Below are positions 14,201 to 27,400 of a DNA stretch of 64,000 nucleotides, piece after piece (the stretch's first letter is position 1; every line of letters starts with the position of its first letter). A program made the position numbers and the translations under genes. This DNA is from Varroa destructor (taxonomy: Eukaryota; Arthropoda; Arachnida; Mesostigmata; Varroidae), in NCBI RefSeq assembly GCF_002443255.2, contig NW_019211459.1, positions 18,510,253 through 18,574,252 of the forward strand, in the 5' to 3' direction. The notes beneath the pieces are model-generated. The model had not been told where the DNA came from and ran no database searches. It was given only the letters and a program-made list of their open reading frames with translations.

Positions 14201-17200
14201 AAGTCTGGACGTCGACCATATATCATAGATTATAAGCATAACATACACGTTTTTTGTTGATGAATCTTATAGATCCTCTGTATTTTTCCGTAAAGGTGTT
14301 TTCTAACCGCAACGATACAATGAATAATTGCTAAATGCTTGTCGCATAAATTACAAGTCAAATTAAAGGATAAATTGTATCTAAAAGATAACTGCGACCG
14401 TCATAGGACATTTGTAGCAATTTATCTGTAGATTATAGTTGCTACAAGATCTTATCTTGATAAACACGCGTCCGTATCATGGAAGGTCACAAAGGCGTGT
14501 GATACCATTGAACCCCAGCGGATTTTCGTGCGCGCCCCCAGTAGAAAGCCTCATGGGGCCAGCCCCTTTTAAGGCTAACGCAAATACGAACGTGCTGTAG
14601 TAGACGCTAAATATAAACAATAATGAACACATCGAGGGTTTAGCTTCGACCCCAGGACGTGTCCTACAGCATCAAATGAAAGCCTATTTAAAACTGAAAT
14701 AGGACCACTGTCTAACTATTTTGGTGAGCGCCCTACATGATCATAGAACGCTGTTTTGATCTCTTGAAAGCTGTGTTGAGATACACCAGTATATAGCTCT
14801 TACCATCATAGGGAAGATAGTTTTTGCATACGGTACATGTCGGATGTGTTGTTAAACTTAGGACATTGACAATCTTAACTTTCAGAAACCTTTATGAGAT
14901 CTATTCAAACTAAGCACCGACCAACCCGCAGAAAATCTTCTGCGGATGTTTCACTATTTGTCCTAGTACTGGTGCGAAAATCACGGACCGTAATCAGTGT
15001 CCTTCCCACAGGCCTAATTTAAAGCTGCCAATTTGCTGATAACAAACGCTATATTTTTCACACTACGAACCTGTGTACAGGTACCTGTGTTCAGTTAAGT
15101 CAATTATAATAATACGTTGTTTAGATTATCTTATTTGGGAGAACGAAGAGGCCATGATTTGGGTACGTGTCAGCCATCGAAACACAAACATGGCCACGTG
15201 TGCTCGTCCATCCGAATAAAGCCGATAGAAGTGGGCCAATCGCTAAGAAGAGTCTAGTAGATTTTACAGTGTAGCATGTATTTCGCTAGTTACACTACTG
15301 ACGTTCCTTTTTTTTTTACACTATACCTTGCCTTGATACGTAATCGTTATCAAGCGTGTCCAAATTTGATGCAAAGCTTGGGTACATGGAATATACATAA
15401 TGGCCATATAGCGCAATGCTAACCAGCTATGATTTCAAACAAGCAGTTAGCCTATCGTGTAGTCCTCATAAAGCCTATCCAGGAGCCATTCTGTACAAAT
15501 CGTCTGACAATCTCATTTCAATTACTTACGTACGATGATAAAACCGTCACTCGAAACCTACAGAGTCATGCGGGGATTTGGAACAAAATTTTAAGGTCGT
15601 CTAGGTCGTTCGCGACGCTTTGGCTAGGATTTCTCTCTTTGTCTCGAGCTTATTTCTATTTATAAATGAGCCAGATACGCTATTGTTAAGATGAATTTCA
15701 TCAACGCGTCTCTTTTTTTTTTTTGTTGCGATCAGCCTCCAGAGCAAATCATTACATTGTCCATGTTTTGATGAGTAAAATAAATCTGGGTTACAGGCCG
15801 GCACGGACATTCCTTGAAAAATCGCTCAGGATATGTCGCGGCCCAGTATCGCTGAGTTCGATTTTATTTCAAATGCGAAATAATCGACTTTTACAAATTA
15901 GGCCTAATCGACGATACATGTAAACGCCCATTTTGCTTGTTACGCGCACACAGTGTAAACTAAAACTAGGTCTTCATACAGAAATTAATTTAGGAGCACG
16001 TCTTCCAGCTAGAAAAGCTTGTCTCTAAATTACTATTTCCTAGCTCGTGATCATCCAACGCGGTTTAGCAGATATTAGAGATATCCAAATATGTATAATC
16101 ACCTCTTGTTTTTTCCACAAGTTTGGTCAGACACGGCACTGCTTTAATCAGCCATGTATAATCGAAAGCGCTCGGATCGTACATAACGTCAAAAATATAT
16201 TATTGCCTTAGGACATCTTATTGATGTCTGTACCACCAATGGACGCCTTTACAAACCATCTTTGGAGTAAAAAATTGATTTACAGTGTCTGCAATAATAT
16301 CACTATACTAAACATTAGACTAGAACTTCCGTCCTACTGCCTTTCAACATTAAATAAGTTATGCACAACTTTTTAAATATTTCATACACATATGAACATA
16401 TTGATATTCTACGCGTGTTTACTAACTGACACACCCTTAGTGAGTTTCCACTGATCCATTTGTTATTGCGTGATCTACATTTGGCGAAACGATGTCCCAA
16501 TATTGAAACACATTGTTATACTGGTGAAACGGGTTATTTCCTAGCGGCCCTAAACTTTTTCGTGATTTACCAATTGGCTAACCCTATTTGGAACTGGAAC
16601 GGTGGGCCTTATTCGTTCAACTGGATAAATTATCTTTTCAGCGAATAGTCATAAGGGAGTATCTTCGTTTAGACTGTCCTGGCATAAAATTAAGTATTTC
16701 ATTGGGAACAAGGCCTATATAGCAGTTATACGTATAAACCTATATAGTTCGCAAATCTATCATATTCAAGTATCGGTAGTGAAACACATATTTCTCACAA
16801 AACCATTAATTTCACCTGGAAATTGCTTGAATTTGACTAGAACTTCATGATGCCCTCGCTAGATACGCTGGTGAGGACAATGCAAAGTGCTAGTAGGGTC
16901 ATTTCTCTCCTTAGAAAATTAATAGAAATGTAAAGCATTAGATGCATTGAGCACCGCCTGTCTAACAGGGATCTTTTTCAAATATCCGAACATATTGGAG
17001 TTAACTCGCACGAAGAACTATAATGCAAAAGTCAGTATTTAAGTTCTCTTCATGAACTGGGCAGTGACGCTCTGAAACTATGTTAAGTCCTTATAGGAAA
17101 GTTTGCCACTGAGTACGTTCAGCTGTAGAAACATTAATTACGCAAACCAGTCTACTATTATACGAAGAGATATTATCAGCCGTGATATTAGATTTAATAC

Positions 17201-17540
17201 AAAATGGCTTCCCAACTGACGATAAATGCTCGTTAAACAGTAAATAGGTGATCAGACGTGCGGTATGGTGACCCTATTACATGCGATCAGCGATTTTTTT
17301 TTACTGCACAGCAAAACATGGACATCTTTCATTCCCACAAGCTGCCTGGTCTGTATGCATTTCTTCTAGAATAGTTGCCCATCCCAGAGTTGACCAAGCG
17401 AGCCTGGGTTATGTTTAACCTATCTGATGGTATCGCTGTTAGTAACAATTTGAATATCACCTATACAATAACTACTATTGCTACTTTTAATATTAATGAC
17501 CGTCGTTGCGGTAACAGATTGATGGAAATCGCTCGGTTCT
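11274..17540. other. AT-rich intergenic stretch, no gene recognised
   Basis: Contains A and T homopolymers (for example 12559-12576 and 12675-12689) and a small perfect hairpin at 14926-14945 (arms CCGCAGAA/TTCTGCGG, loop AATC). Open frames are short and composition-like. Confidence 0.5.
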
Positions 17541-17541
17541 A

Positions 17542-17579
17542 GGGGGCGGGAGGGGTGAGATGGGGCGGGCTGGGTTGGG
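17542..17579 (+). promoter_or_regulatory. G-quadruplex-prone / GC-box-like tract
   Basis: Seven runs of three to five G separated by one to six bases (GGGGG C GGG A GGGG, then GGGG C GGG CT GGG TT GGG). This meets the usual G3+N1-7 quadruplex pattern and includes GGGGCGGG words like Sp/KLF boxes. It opens a GC-richer patch to about 18070. No adjacent gene start was recognised. Confidence 0.5.
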
Positions 17580-18252
17580 TTTACCTTTGGTGCAACGACG
17601 GTGTGAGACGTGCGTACAACTGCTTAGATAAACAGGCGAGCAGGCAGGCCAGCTGGCCGACCGCCAGAGAGGCAGCCTAATAGAAAGTATTCTTTGCATA
17701 GATAATGATCGCGAGCACATGTCCAAAGAAAACGAAGTTCAAAAGAAAAGCTCCTCTTTTACACTTTCCTTTTCCCTCTCATCGTGACCGTATCGTCGTT
17801 GAAATTTTCGTATTATCCCACCGCGTAGGAAGGCTGGCCAAAGCCGGGTTGACGGAACGCCACTCGACAAGTGAATTAACCAGCCGCTATATGGCCGGCA
17901 TGCGTGTATTATTCAGTCAAGCCTTTTTTACCCGCCTCCCTCTTTTCCCCTTTACGGAGTGAACATGTGGACTTTTACGAAATTGCTGTCTGCTACTGTT
18001 GTTGTTGTCCTCTCACCCTTTTGGGTCGTTGTTGTTTGTCCGGCCAGTCCATGGGTGTGTTTGTTGAGCTATGTCCGTTCGTAAACGAGATTAAATACAT
18101 TTCTATGAATAGCCCATACGAACACGGCCAAACGTACTTGCTATGATCATGCGCGATTTCTATTATCTTCACATCGCTAGAATAACACCGAGCGATTTAA
18201 TCAGGAAAACAAAAAATATAGGCATGATCATTTTCGGTCGCGGCCGCAGTGT

Positions 18253-18276
18253 GCTGCTGCTGCTGCTGCTGCTGCC
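18253..18276. repeat. (GCT)8 microsatellite
   Basis: Eight uninterrupted GCT units, one of two linked GCT-type repeats here. Confidence 0.93.
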
Positions 18277-18379
18277 GCTACCAGAACTGCAAACGTTGTA
18301 AAAAAGCTTCGGAGGAAACTTCCGGGAAAAGAATAAAGAGTCGATGGGGAAACCTTTGAGCACGCGTATATGAATAATA

Positions 18380-18450
18380 GCGCTGCCGCTGCCGCTCCCG
18401 CTGCCGCTCCCGCTGCCGCTGCCGCTGCCACCGCTGCCGCTGCCGGCACC
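18380..18450. repeat. GCCGCT/GCCGCTCCC hexamer-type minisatellite
   Basis: About 70 bases of GCCGCT units with CCC interruptions. Minus-strand frames read as Gly-Ser or Ala repeats in different frames, which indicates a simple repeat rather than selection on a protein. Confidence 0.9.
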
Positions 18451-18460
18451 GCTATTAACG

Positions 18461-21400
18461 CTGTTGGTGATGAAGGCACTAGTATTAAAAAATAATGATA
18501 GTAACAAAATTACTCAAACAAAAGATGCTGCGTTGCAAAATAAAATGGGTAACACGCATGGTAATGATCAAAAATTTTTAAAAAATGGTAATTTTTTCTA
18601 CGCTTCAAATAGCGATTGGTTAAAATATTGGTTTGGTATCTACTAGGTAAGCATAGATACTTTTGTCACTGATGGGTTTCGCTAGTTGATGCCAAGCGAA
18701 TAAACTATGGGAACCAGAAAACGAGCATCCCGAACAGAGGAAAGAACAAGGAAACAACAACAACTGTGGCCCACGATGGCTGCAAAAAAATGCCCTATAT
18801 CCCTTACTTCGGTCATTAGCAGATGTTCAGAACGATGTAAAACGAGCAGAGCGCAGGCCTATTGAGACACATAAGTAATGCCTTTGGAAGTATTTTTATT
18901 GCAAAATATACATCAAGAAAGACGTACTATTGAGTGCAATCACGTTGAAGTCGCCACCAGTAGCTCCACACAGTGAAGTGGAAGGACTCGGTTCTGTATC
19001 TGCGTTCCAGCAAACGAGCAATGTGCAATACCTACATGAGTCGGCAGTAGATCTCATAAGTTGACTAGAATATAAAGTCACACTAACTTTGAGAGGTAAT
19101 CTGGACATTTCTGTCTATCGCGCACATACTCAAGCTGCAGGTATCAATCGAATAAGAACAAAGAGCTACTCAAAAAAGCTTTACCTATCTACCCTGTAGA
19201 TTGAAAGCATTCAAAGATGGCTACGGTCTCGTACTGGTATTAAGCTAAATAGTACCAAATTGGCGCATCTACCATGGCCAGTAGTTGAAGGAGTCCGCTT
19301 GTTGAAAGTTTAGGAACGATATTAAACCGCTTGTCTGGCCAGTTGTCTGTCGGGGTACGATAAACTGATACATGTAGACTAAATGCATATCAGCTTGTTC
19401 GTGGAAAATGACTTGTACGTCAAAAAAAAAGAAAAAACGCAATCATATATATATATATATATATATACACCAATAAATGTTGACAAATTCTACGATATTT
19501 CAACCATAGTGATACGTCAAACTCTTGTGGATGGTGACGGCCAAACAAACTAAGTTATGCGGGGGGGGGTGCATATTCAATTTCTAATAACATCAAGATC
19601 AAGTATTTATTTGACCGAAAACGATTCGTTAAACGCCACAACTCGATATCTGAGAACAAAAATCACTTTTACGTGTACGTCCTGCAATTAGGCCCCCTCG
19701 AGCTATTTGACTATAGCGAGTATATTCAGTCACTAGTCAACAAAAGATTATCAATACGACACAAAACTGTCGGCCGAATCTAGCGATAAAAAGTTTCGTA
19801 CAACTCATGTTTTGCCTAACTACATAAATTTATTGTATGCTCAGGTCTGTCGTTTTGTCATTATCATGTCTTTACCCTTTTTGTCATCCGGACGTTGTAC
19901 ACAATACGGCTGTGTGTTTTGAGCATATTCGCACATTTTACGCAGGCGGTAAGTTATTACTGTTTGTGAAAGGTCAAGGAACTATTGGTGTAGGTCTGTG
20001 GCAAGGCTTCTTCATGTTTGCAGCCATATCCGAGTAGATGATATCGTCTACGAATATAGACATGCATGTGAGCATATAGGTTCGCATTGAGGTTTAAGGC
20101 CCTTTGTGGCGCTATATGGCTTCCAATATTTCCTACCAGTGCCAAGCCATAGGACACAGCGTTACAGCAACATGCAATCGTCGATAACAAAGGATAATAG
20201 GAACCTAGCAGATCTCCATGCAAATATTTACGTGCATTTTTTTGCTGTTCAGTAATCAAGATGTCAACAAAACGTCCAGCAGTGAAACTAACTGAATTAA
20301 TCAACCTTATTACCAATCACAGTTAACACTTTTGGAACATTACTATTTGATTGATTCCTCTGAAGCAGACACTACGTGCAGTGTGTCACGGACCCAAACA
20401 CGACTGTACGTGCACGACCCTACACGCCACTAACAATGTCTCAACAAGGATATCATTCAATTAGCTGGTCTCTATTGTGCGTCAAACCTTTCGTCACCCT
20501 CACGTTATCCTATATGCAAGCACTTTTCATACGAAATGCCTTGGGCAAAACACGGACTAAATGGGCTAAATCGTACCTATTGGGTTTATTTTTTCTAAGT
20601 GCGAGGTGAGGATTATTCATCAAGAATAAATCTGCGCTGCGGAATGAAATGATCGAAGTGATGAAGTGATCGAAGTCGTAGAGTTTCTCTGGAAGGATCA
20701 TTGACCGTACGACAGTCAAACATGTCCGACTGAATGGCGGCTAGCTTATTTTAACGTTTAAGCTCAACAAAATAAAGGACACAGACTTACTAACTAATAG
20801 GAAACGCTACCAGTTACAAAGCTGGTTACAATAGGACGACCGAATTGCTGACATTGTTTGGTTCTTTGAAGCTCAGTATAGGCGCCACGGAAAAGGGATT
20901 ATTTTTGGAAATTTCGCCCTTTTTTTTGTAAAATTTAGGTGATCAATTGTTGCATTAATTAGTTAGAGACCCATAAGGGGCATAGGCGAAACTTGCTAAG
21001 AGTTTGCAACACCAATGCTTGAGCACCAAGCATATTGTGAACTGGTTACTTAATTAGAACTTAGATATTAAACTTCCTGTAGAACGTTGTTCAGCTTAGA
21101 GCAGGTGGAGTACATTTACTAGATGATATAAACAAGAAGATAAATTCTCCATCACGTAATCAATAAAAAATAACTTGGATATCGATCTTAAATACAGCAT
21201 AAGGGTTGAGCCTAGGGCTTGATTTAATTTTATTTTAGACCTTTGAATTTCTCTGAAAATAATTATGAATCAAATTATGATATTTTTGTCGTTGAAAAAT
21301 CGGCAACATTTACCCAAGTTGCCCAAGGGAAGCTGACACGAAAAATGGGTTTGTTTATCTATTACCCGATGCTTCTACCAAGAACGAATCCACAATCCTA

Positions 21401-24400
21401 AAACACAAGAAACAGGTAAGAATCAAAGAGAGACGCAACTCCGACTTCCAAATGGAGCTAACTAGAACTTTCACACTTGATACACACAATGAAGGTTGAC
21501 CTGCTCGAAATCTCTTGGGAGGCGTTGGTAAGTGAATGAAACAACTAAAACGTATCACCCCCCAATGGTCCCTGATTTCATGAATGAACCCTGCATTCAA
21601 TAGTAACCAGACCATTATTAGTATTAATAGCAACCAGGGCCACAGTGGCATTATTACCCCCATTAAACGCCCACTAAAAAATCGTTGAGAAAAATATGCA
21701 GTGAGTTAGCTAAAGACTATAAGGGTTTTAGAGCTTCTTAACAGGTTTTGCCTAGGATAAGATCTATTAAAAGTACGTCAGCTAAGTACAAAAGGCTTTT
21801 ACGTTACGCATATTCATCCCGAAGGCGACACACATATAGTACCTATACACGTAACGGCTGAATAGAAATGTCTGTTCTCGATACAATCAACTAAGTCTAT
21901 GACTTACTGAGCAACTGCCTTATGAGATCGACTTCGAAAATGAGGTAGGGGATGGATAAAGGATTTAAACGGTCCCAAGTTGTTCATCCAACTACGAGAT
22001 TCGTCAGTCGACTCTCTGAATGTCCTATCTATGCATTCTCGACAGAAAATACAGAGAAAAACAATGTTCATTGTGGGAGCATGGTGCAGTGCTTATGGGT
22101 GGGATAGTGCCCATCGGACAAGTTATCAGCAACTTCGCGTCTAAAAGAACCATTCATGAGACAATTGTCGTACTAACGTCAGGCGATCTGTTCCGACGAG
22201 GGTTACTCAGATTAGGTCATGAGTGCCGACTAGATCTCGATTCATCGGTTTGGTCAAAAATCATGACAGGTGACCATTTAAGTTTGTGGGGAACTTTCAG
22301 CACATCGCTGAGTACAAAAGATGTTACTTTTTTAGATACCACGTTTGATATTACACACGAGAAATATATTACCGCTACCGTATCCTCGACTCGATTAACG
22401 TACTCGCGTGAAGTCATTATCTACATTAAGGAGGGTACGACTAGGGTGAATTTCTTAGAATCGAAGTCGTTCGCTCTAAAAAAAATGGTTGCGAGGCCAA
22501 AATGCTTCAACCGAAATCATCGACTAGGTAACAATTGACGCGGCTGAAATCGCAATCAACAAAAATTCTGATACCGGTATCAAAGAGCTGCAGACGAATC
22601 ATTCTATAAATGTATACTATAAATTTTCCATTATCCCTGCATAGTACGTAGCTAAGTACCATTTTAACTAAGTTAACATGGAAAATATTTACAAAATATC
22701 GATATCTAATAATAATATCGTTTTGAATTGGGCTTTGTTTCGTTTGCCAAGTCATAATGCCAAGATCCCAGTGAACTCTTATTTTTACTGCTTGACTGAC
22801 AAAGTAACCTTAGTATGGTTTAAAGAATCTTAAACGATATGGTCTTTTTGATTGCCTTTTAATTTTCTTAAGTATTGTGGATGTTGTAGCTAAAAATTGT
22901 CTCAGATTGTTGTTGCGCAGACCGTCTCCAAAGATTTCGATTCGTTCTACATGCTCTTCAACGGTTTTTATTTTAACAAAATTCCGAAGTTTCTAAGACC
23001 TAATGTGATTTTAACAACTTCAAGTTGCCATTCTTAGAAGTTAAGGCTAACATTTCTGACCATCGCGTGTGTGGGTAGCGTAAACTAAAAGGCAATGGTT
23101 TTTCCATAGACCTGGATAATCAATATTGATTCCGCTCCGTGGGCTTTCGTGTTCCAGTCAAGTAAGAACTATCGCGCAGATTTCTTGCATAGTAAGAGTA
23201 TCACACGTGCGCACAAAAGCTCGCTGTTTCATTGAGAGCGCACGCAATGCATTACCAATGTAACTTCGTAGTACTTTAAGTACCTAAAAGTTGAATTATG
23301 GGTATAGCTAATATCACATGTAGCTAGCTTATCATCTGGCAAACAGTCAAAACAAACTGCGTATAAACCTATACTTCCTTAGAACACTTCTCTTTAGATA
23401 TATTTGTCTGTAAATTCATACATAATTATATCAACTACAGGGGCGATCAGGTCACTTATTTTCACTAGGAGCTATTATACATAGATTGGTTATGCATGCG
23501 CACGTATTTTCCTAACCCTAACCCTAGCGAATCCCTTCGTTCAATTTAAACCTAATACAAACTAAATTTTCTTTTTCTTTTCTTTTTCTTATAATTTTTT
23601 TTTTAATTTTCTACTATACATCAATGATTCAGCGTGACAAATTTTTCTTTAACATGTGGATTTGACGGGGTGTTCCTGAAGTTACAAACGGCGATTTTAG
23701 CATGAGAGCACCTTATTGAGTCAATGCTAAATAGGACGCTTTAAGGCCCGCAGCTGTCCTTTGTTTGAGTCCTGTACATCAAAATTCCGTCTGAGACGTA
23801 AATGTCTGCACGCTACAAATTTAAACAACAGCGTTCTGGATTGATGATACAGTAAAATAGTTTACTGCCTTATTCTGTTTCGTTCTTCAACGATCTATCT
23901 TCAATTCATACATAATAAGAAAAGCAAGACCATTCCGTCTTGCTTTTCTTATTGCGTCCGTCCGACAAGATGATATTACTGAGATAACACTCATTAATTA
24001 AAGTCATTGAAATAACTTTGGAGCACACGTGTAATTAATAAAGGCACTAATTAGGATCTAAATAGAAGCTAGTGATCCTTTTGATGATATTGAGCGTGCT
24101 AGCAGTACCGGCCGACGCCTGCTAACACACTTAGCTTCCGGTCAAAGTGAAACCGCACTGCGTTCAGGAGTATCAAACGCTTGCCTAGAGAAACAATATG
24201 GCACAAAATTGTTACGTTCGTCTTCACTTCGATCAGGATTCCAGATGTTGTCAATCCAGATTTCGCGCTCAGCATCATTTAGTAGTTTTAAACTATACTT
24301 CAGCTTCAAATTTTTCAGTTGGCTCCGACGGGTCCTTTCAACCATATGGTGAGTCCATCTTCTCGCTTCCGGAGCTCGATTGTGCGAACAACACCCTGTA

Positions 24401-27400
24401 ATGATACCAGTTGGTCCTCCATGGCTGTTTCGCTAAACGCTCAGTCGTCTCATGTCTGGCAGGGATCTCTTGCGTCACTGAAAACGACTCTACTACAAAG
24501 GCTCGGGCATCGTCCTCACAGACATCAGCGCATAGGAGCAACTTGGTAATGTGGGCTAGCATACGGAGGTCCTACAAGAAACACAACCAGTACACGCTAG
24601 GCAAAATCAACCATTTACCCTTCATTTTAGGTCTGGCAAGAACTAATAATAGTAGGAAAAATGAAAGTACCAAGTAAATATTGAGTGAGGGATTGAAAAA
24701 ACGTTCCCAGGTTTGACGCTAGACATAGTCATAGGTACTGGAAAGTCGTTCAAATTCTTTTCTAACTTACTGTCGCCTGTGAAACTATAAGATTGCATAT
24801 ACTCTAATAGATCCTATTACGTGCACGATGCATAAAGCTAATTTTCTCATCTTTTTCTGCCTAGTGTGCTTGTCTTTATATTTGCCACTGGCCAGCTGGC
24901 GCGATCTCCCGCTCATTGCGATAACCTCTGTACGGTGCGTACACTTGTCCGTATGATCAGAACCTGGGTAGACTGCCAAATGAATACGTTATGTCACGTT
25001 GCTATTATGAACAGCATAAAGATAAGTTGGACATTTTTACCTACTGGTATCGGCAAAATAATATCGTATCCGTAACTTCGATCGGTTAAGAAACAACTTC
25101 ATTCATATAGACCATTCAATCCATGAATTAGGACGCGATGTTGACAGATACAAGGCCTGACTCGGAATCACTCAAGTACGGCTACTAGGTAGGCCTGCGG
25201 CCTAAAGTCTGATGAAAATTAAAAAGATGTTGGAATGAAATGCACACGAATGAAGTTACGTCAGCGCTGGTTTAATTGTCCAGTTCGTTTTTCAGTTTAA
25301 TGACGAAGGAGTTTAGCCATGAGCCGGTGTCACAGATGCTGCAAGGTCCTAATCTGTAATTTAGGCTTCAATGCTAAGCAGATTAGCAGTACGACGATCG
25401 CACGCTACTATCTGATAATAACACCGATAGGGTGTCGCACGAGTATTTCATATATAAGGCCACGCAAATCACATAATGCGCTAATTTCAGTGTATTAATG
25501 ATCCGAAATTTACACCTTATTTTAACGCATCTTGATTACTCCCTAATGAAGTCTCGATTCACACCTGGGCTATAAATTTCCCGCCTCCTGAATACGGCCC
25601 CCTAAGCAGGATGGCACCCGAACGACAAATATGCATACTTATACACGGACTATACGTTTACGTTATTTTTGAAATCGAAGTGTTGCAATATTATCAGTTA
25701 ATACTGTTAGAAAAATGCAATAGTTACAAATTTGTGAAGAGCCTGAGAGTTTTGTGTGACCCGTTAGAGTTCGCAGCCGTATTCTATATCATAACAGTAG
25801 AGATTCAACCCCTATTGGTGAATCAGCGTATTTTTCAGCAGGGCCTTTTGCTATTTAGTCCAGGCCGGCTTTTAGGCCTCAGGTGTGTCGTATGGTACTA
25901 CACGCAGCGTAGACCAGTAATGACATCTGAATTTCAATCAGAATTCAATCGTTTCGGCACTATATAATTTATACTTAAAGCTTACTTTACGAATGGACGA
26001 CGATACGGCAAGCAGGTAAAAGTACCGCACCTACTTAGAGTGTTTGTAATAGCTTAAGTAAGCTACAAAATCGGACGGCTGATTTAGTTAAATCAAGGAG
26101 CGCTTTTATTCAAAAGGACAGAGAAAACATCGGGGCCAGATCTCTATTTGGATGAGACTTTTCATAATTAAAATATGTAGTATAGTAAAGGTAAGCAAGT
26201 TTACAAGTTAAAACGGGTTGACAGTTGGGACCTTGGTGTAGCACTCGAAAACGAAGCTCGACGTACGAGCGATATTTAAGAATCTAGGGAGTGGGCTGGC
26301 AGTGCACAACGTAAGGATTGAAAAGGAAAGAATTTCTGATCAAGGAGTAAGAAGGCTAATAAAATAAGGATAAAATTTGTGGAGTTGGGAGATATGATTA
26401 ACTGAACAGCAACGAGACACAAAAGAAGCACTAGGGTCTTTCAGTGTTGCACCGAATGTATCGTTTGTAAAGCCTAGAGTTACTAGAGACCCAAATGTGA
26501 CAAGTCCCCCAAATCATATCGAACAGTAAGAATGAGAAGGACCAAGCAGGGATTTGTAGGAAAATATTTTATACAGGCAAGCCAGATCATTACTCTGCGT
26601 GATGCCGCTAGAAAGCCACACAAACGCAGACAGAACGCCTGACATATTGATCTGTATGAAGTATATCTGTTGCTGGTTTATGAATAAATTGTAAATCAGC
26701 AACAAGTGCTTTTAGAGTCCTCAAGACAGGACAGCTGTTGAATGAGCAGACCGTGATCAGGGCAACTAGAAACTTTGGAATTATTAAGGAATACCTCAAC
26801 CGACGCGTTTCCAGTGACAGCGTACGTTTTAATAAAATGAAAGGATGAGCCCGATTAAAGCTACACAAATTGTCAATTGAAAGAGTTATATTCAATGTGG
26901 GGTCAAAATTAAATAAGTATATATCGTCCAAAATTCTTGCGAGACAAGGGGTGATGACAATGGCCGGTAAATGCTGAGATCATCTTTTGGGCCTTTGTCC
27001 TTGTAAGTGCAGGTCAGAGCACTTAATTGCAGTAGGGAATGCGCAAGTAAAAAGAGGATAATTACAGATGCTTTTAGAAGGTACATACTAAACTTGATTG
27101 CCTTGGAGGGATCGCTATAGTTGTCCTTCTATGTCTGACCTTTTGCAGTTGAGTTGAAGCCTAGGCTCAATTAGAGTGAAGAGTACGCCTAAAAAGGCTC
27201 AAATAAAAAAAGCAGCCGGAACATGCTTGCATATATCGATAACAACTATGCTGAAGTTTTCTAGATTTGGACGCGGTGGAGCTATGCGAAAAACAGGAAA
27301 ACAGACGCTTTTTACGAAGACCTAATCAGTGTTATCCGTCAATCGCCAGTAAATAAATCTGTGGTAGCGTTTAATGATGTCCATATTGGGAAACTAATAC

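Noticed and set aside
23511..23526. CCTAACCCTAACCCTAG, a telomere-like run
   Set aside because: Under three units of CCCTAA, not the TTAGG repeat typical of arthropods, and embedded in ordinary sequence.
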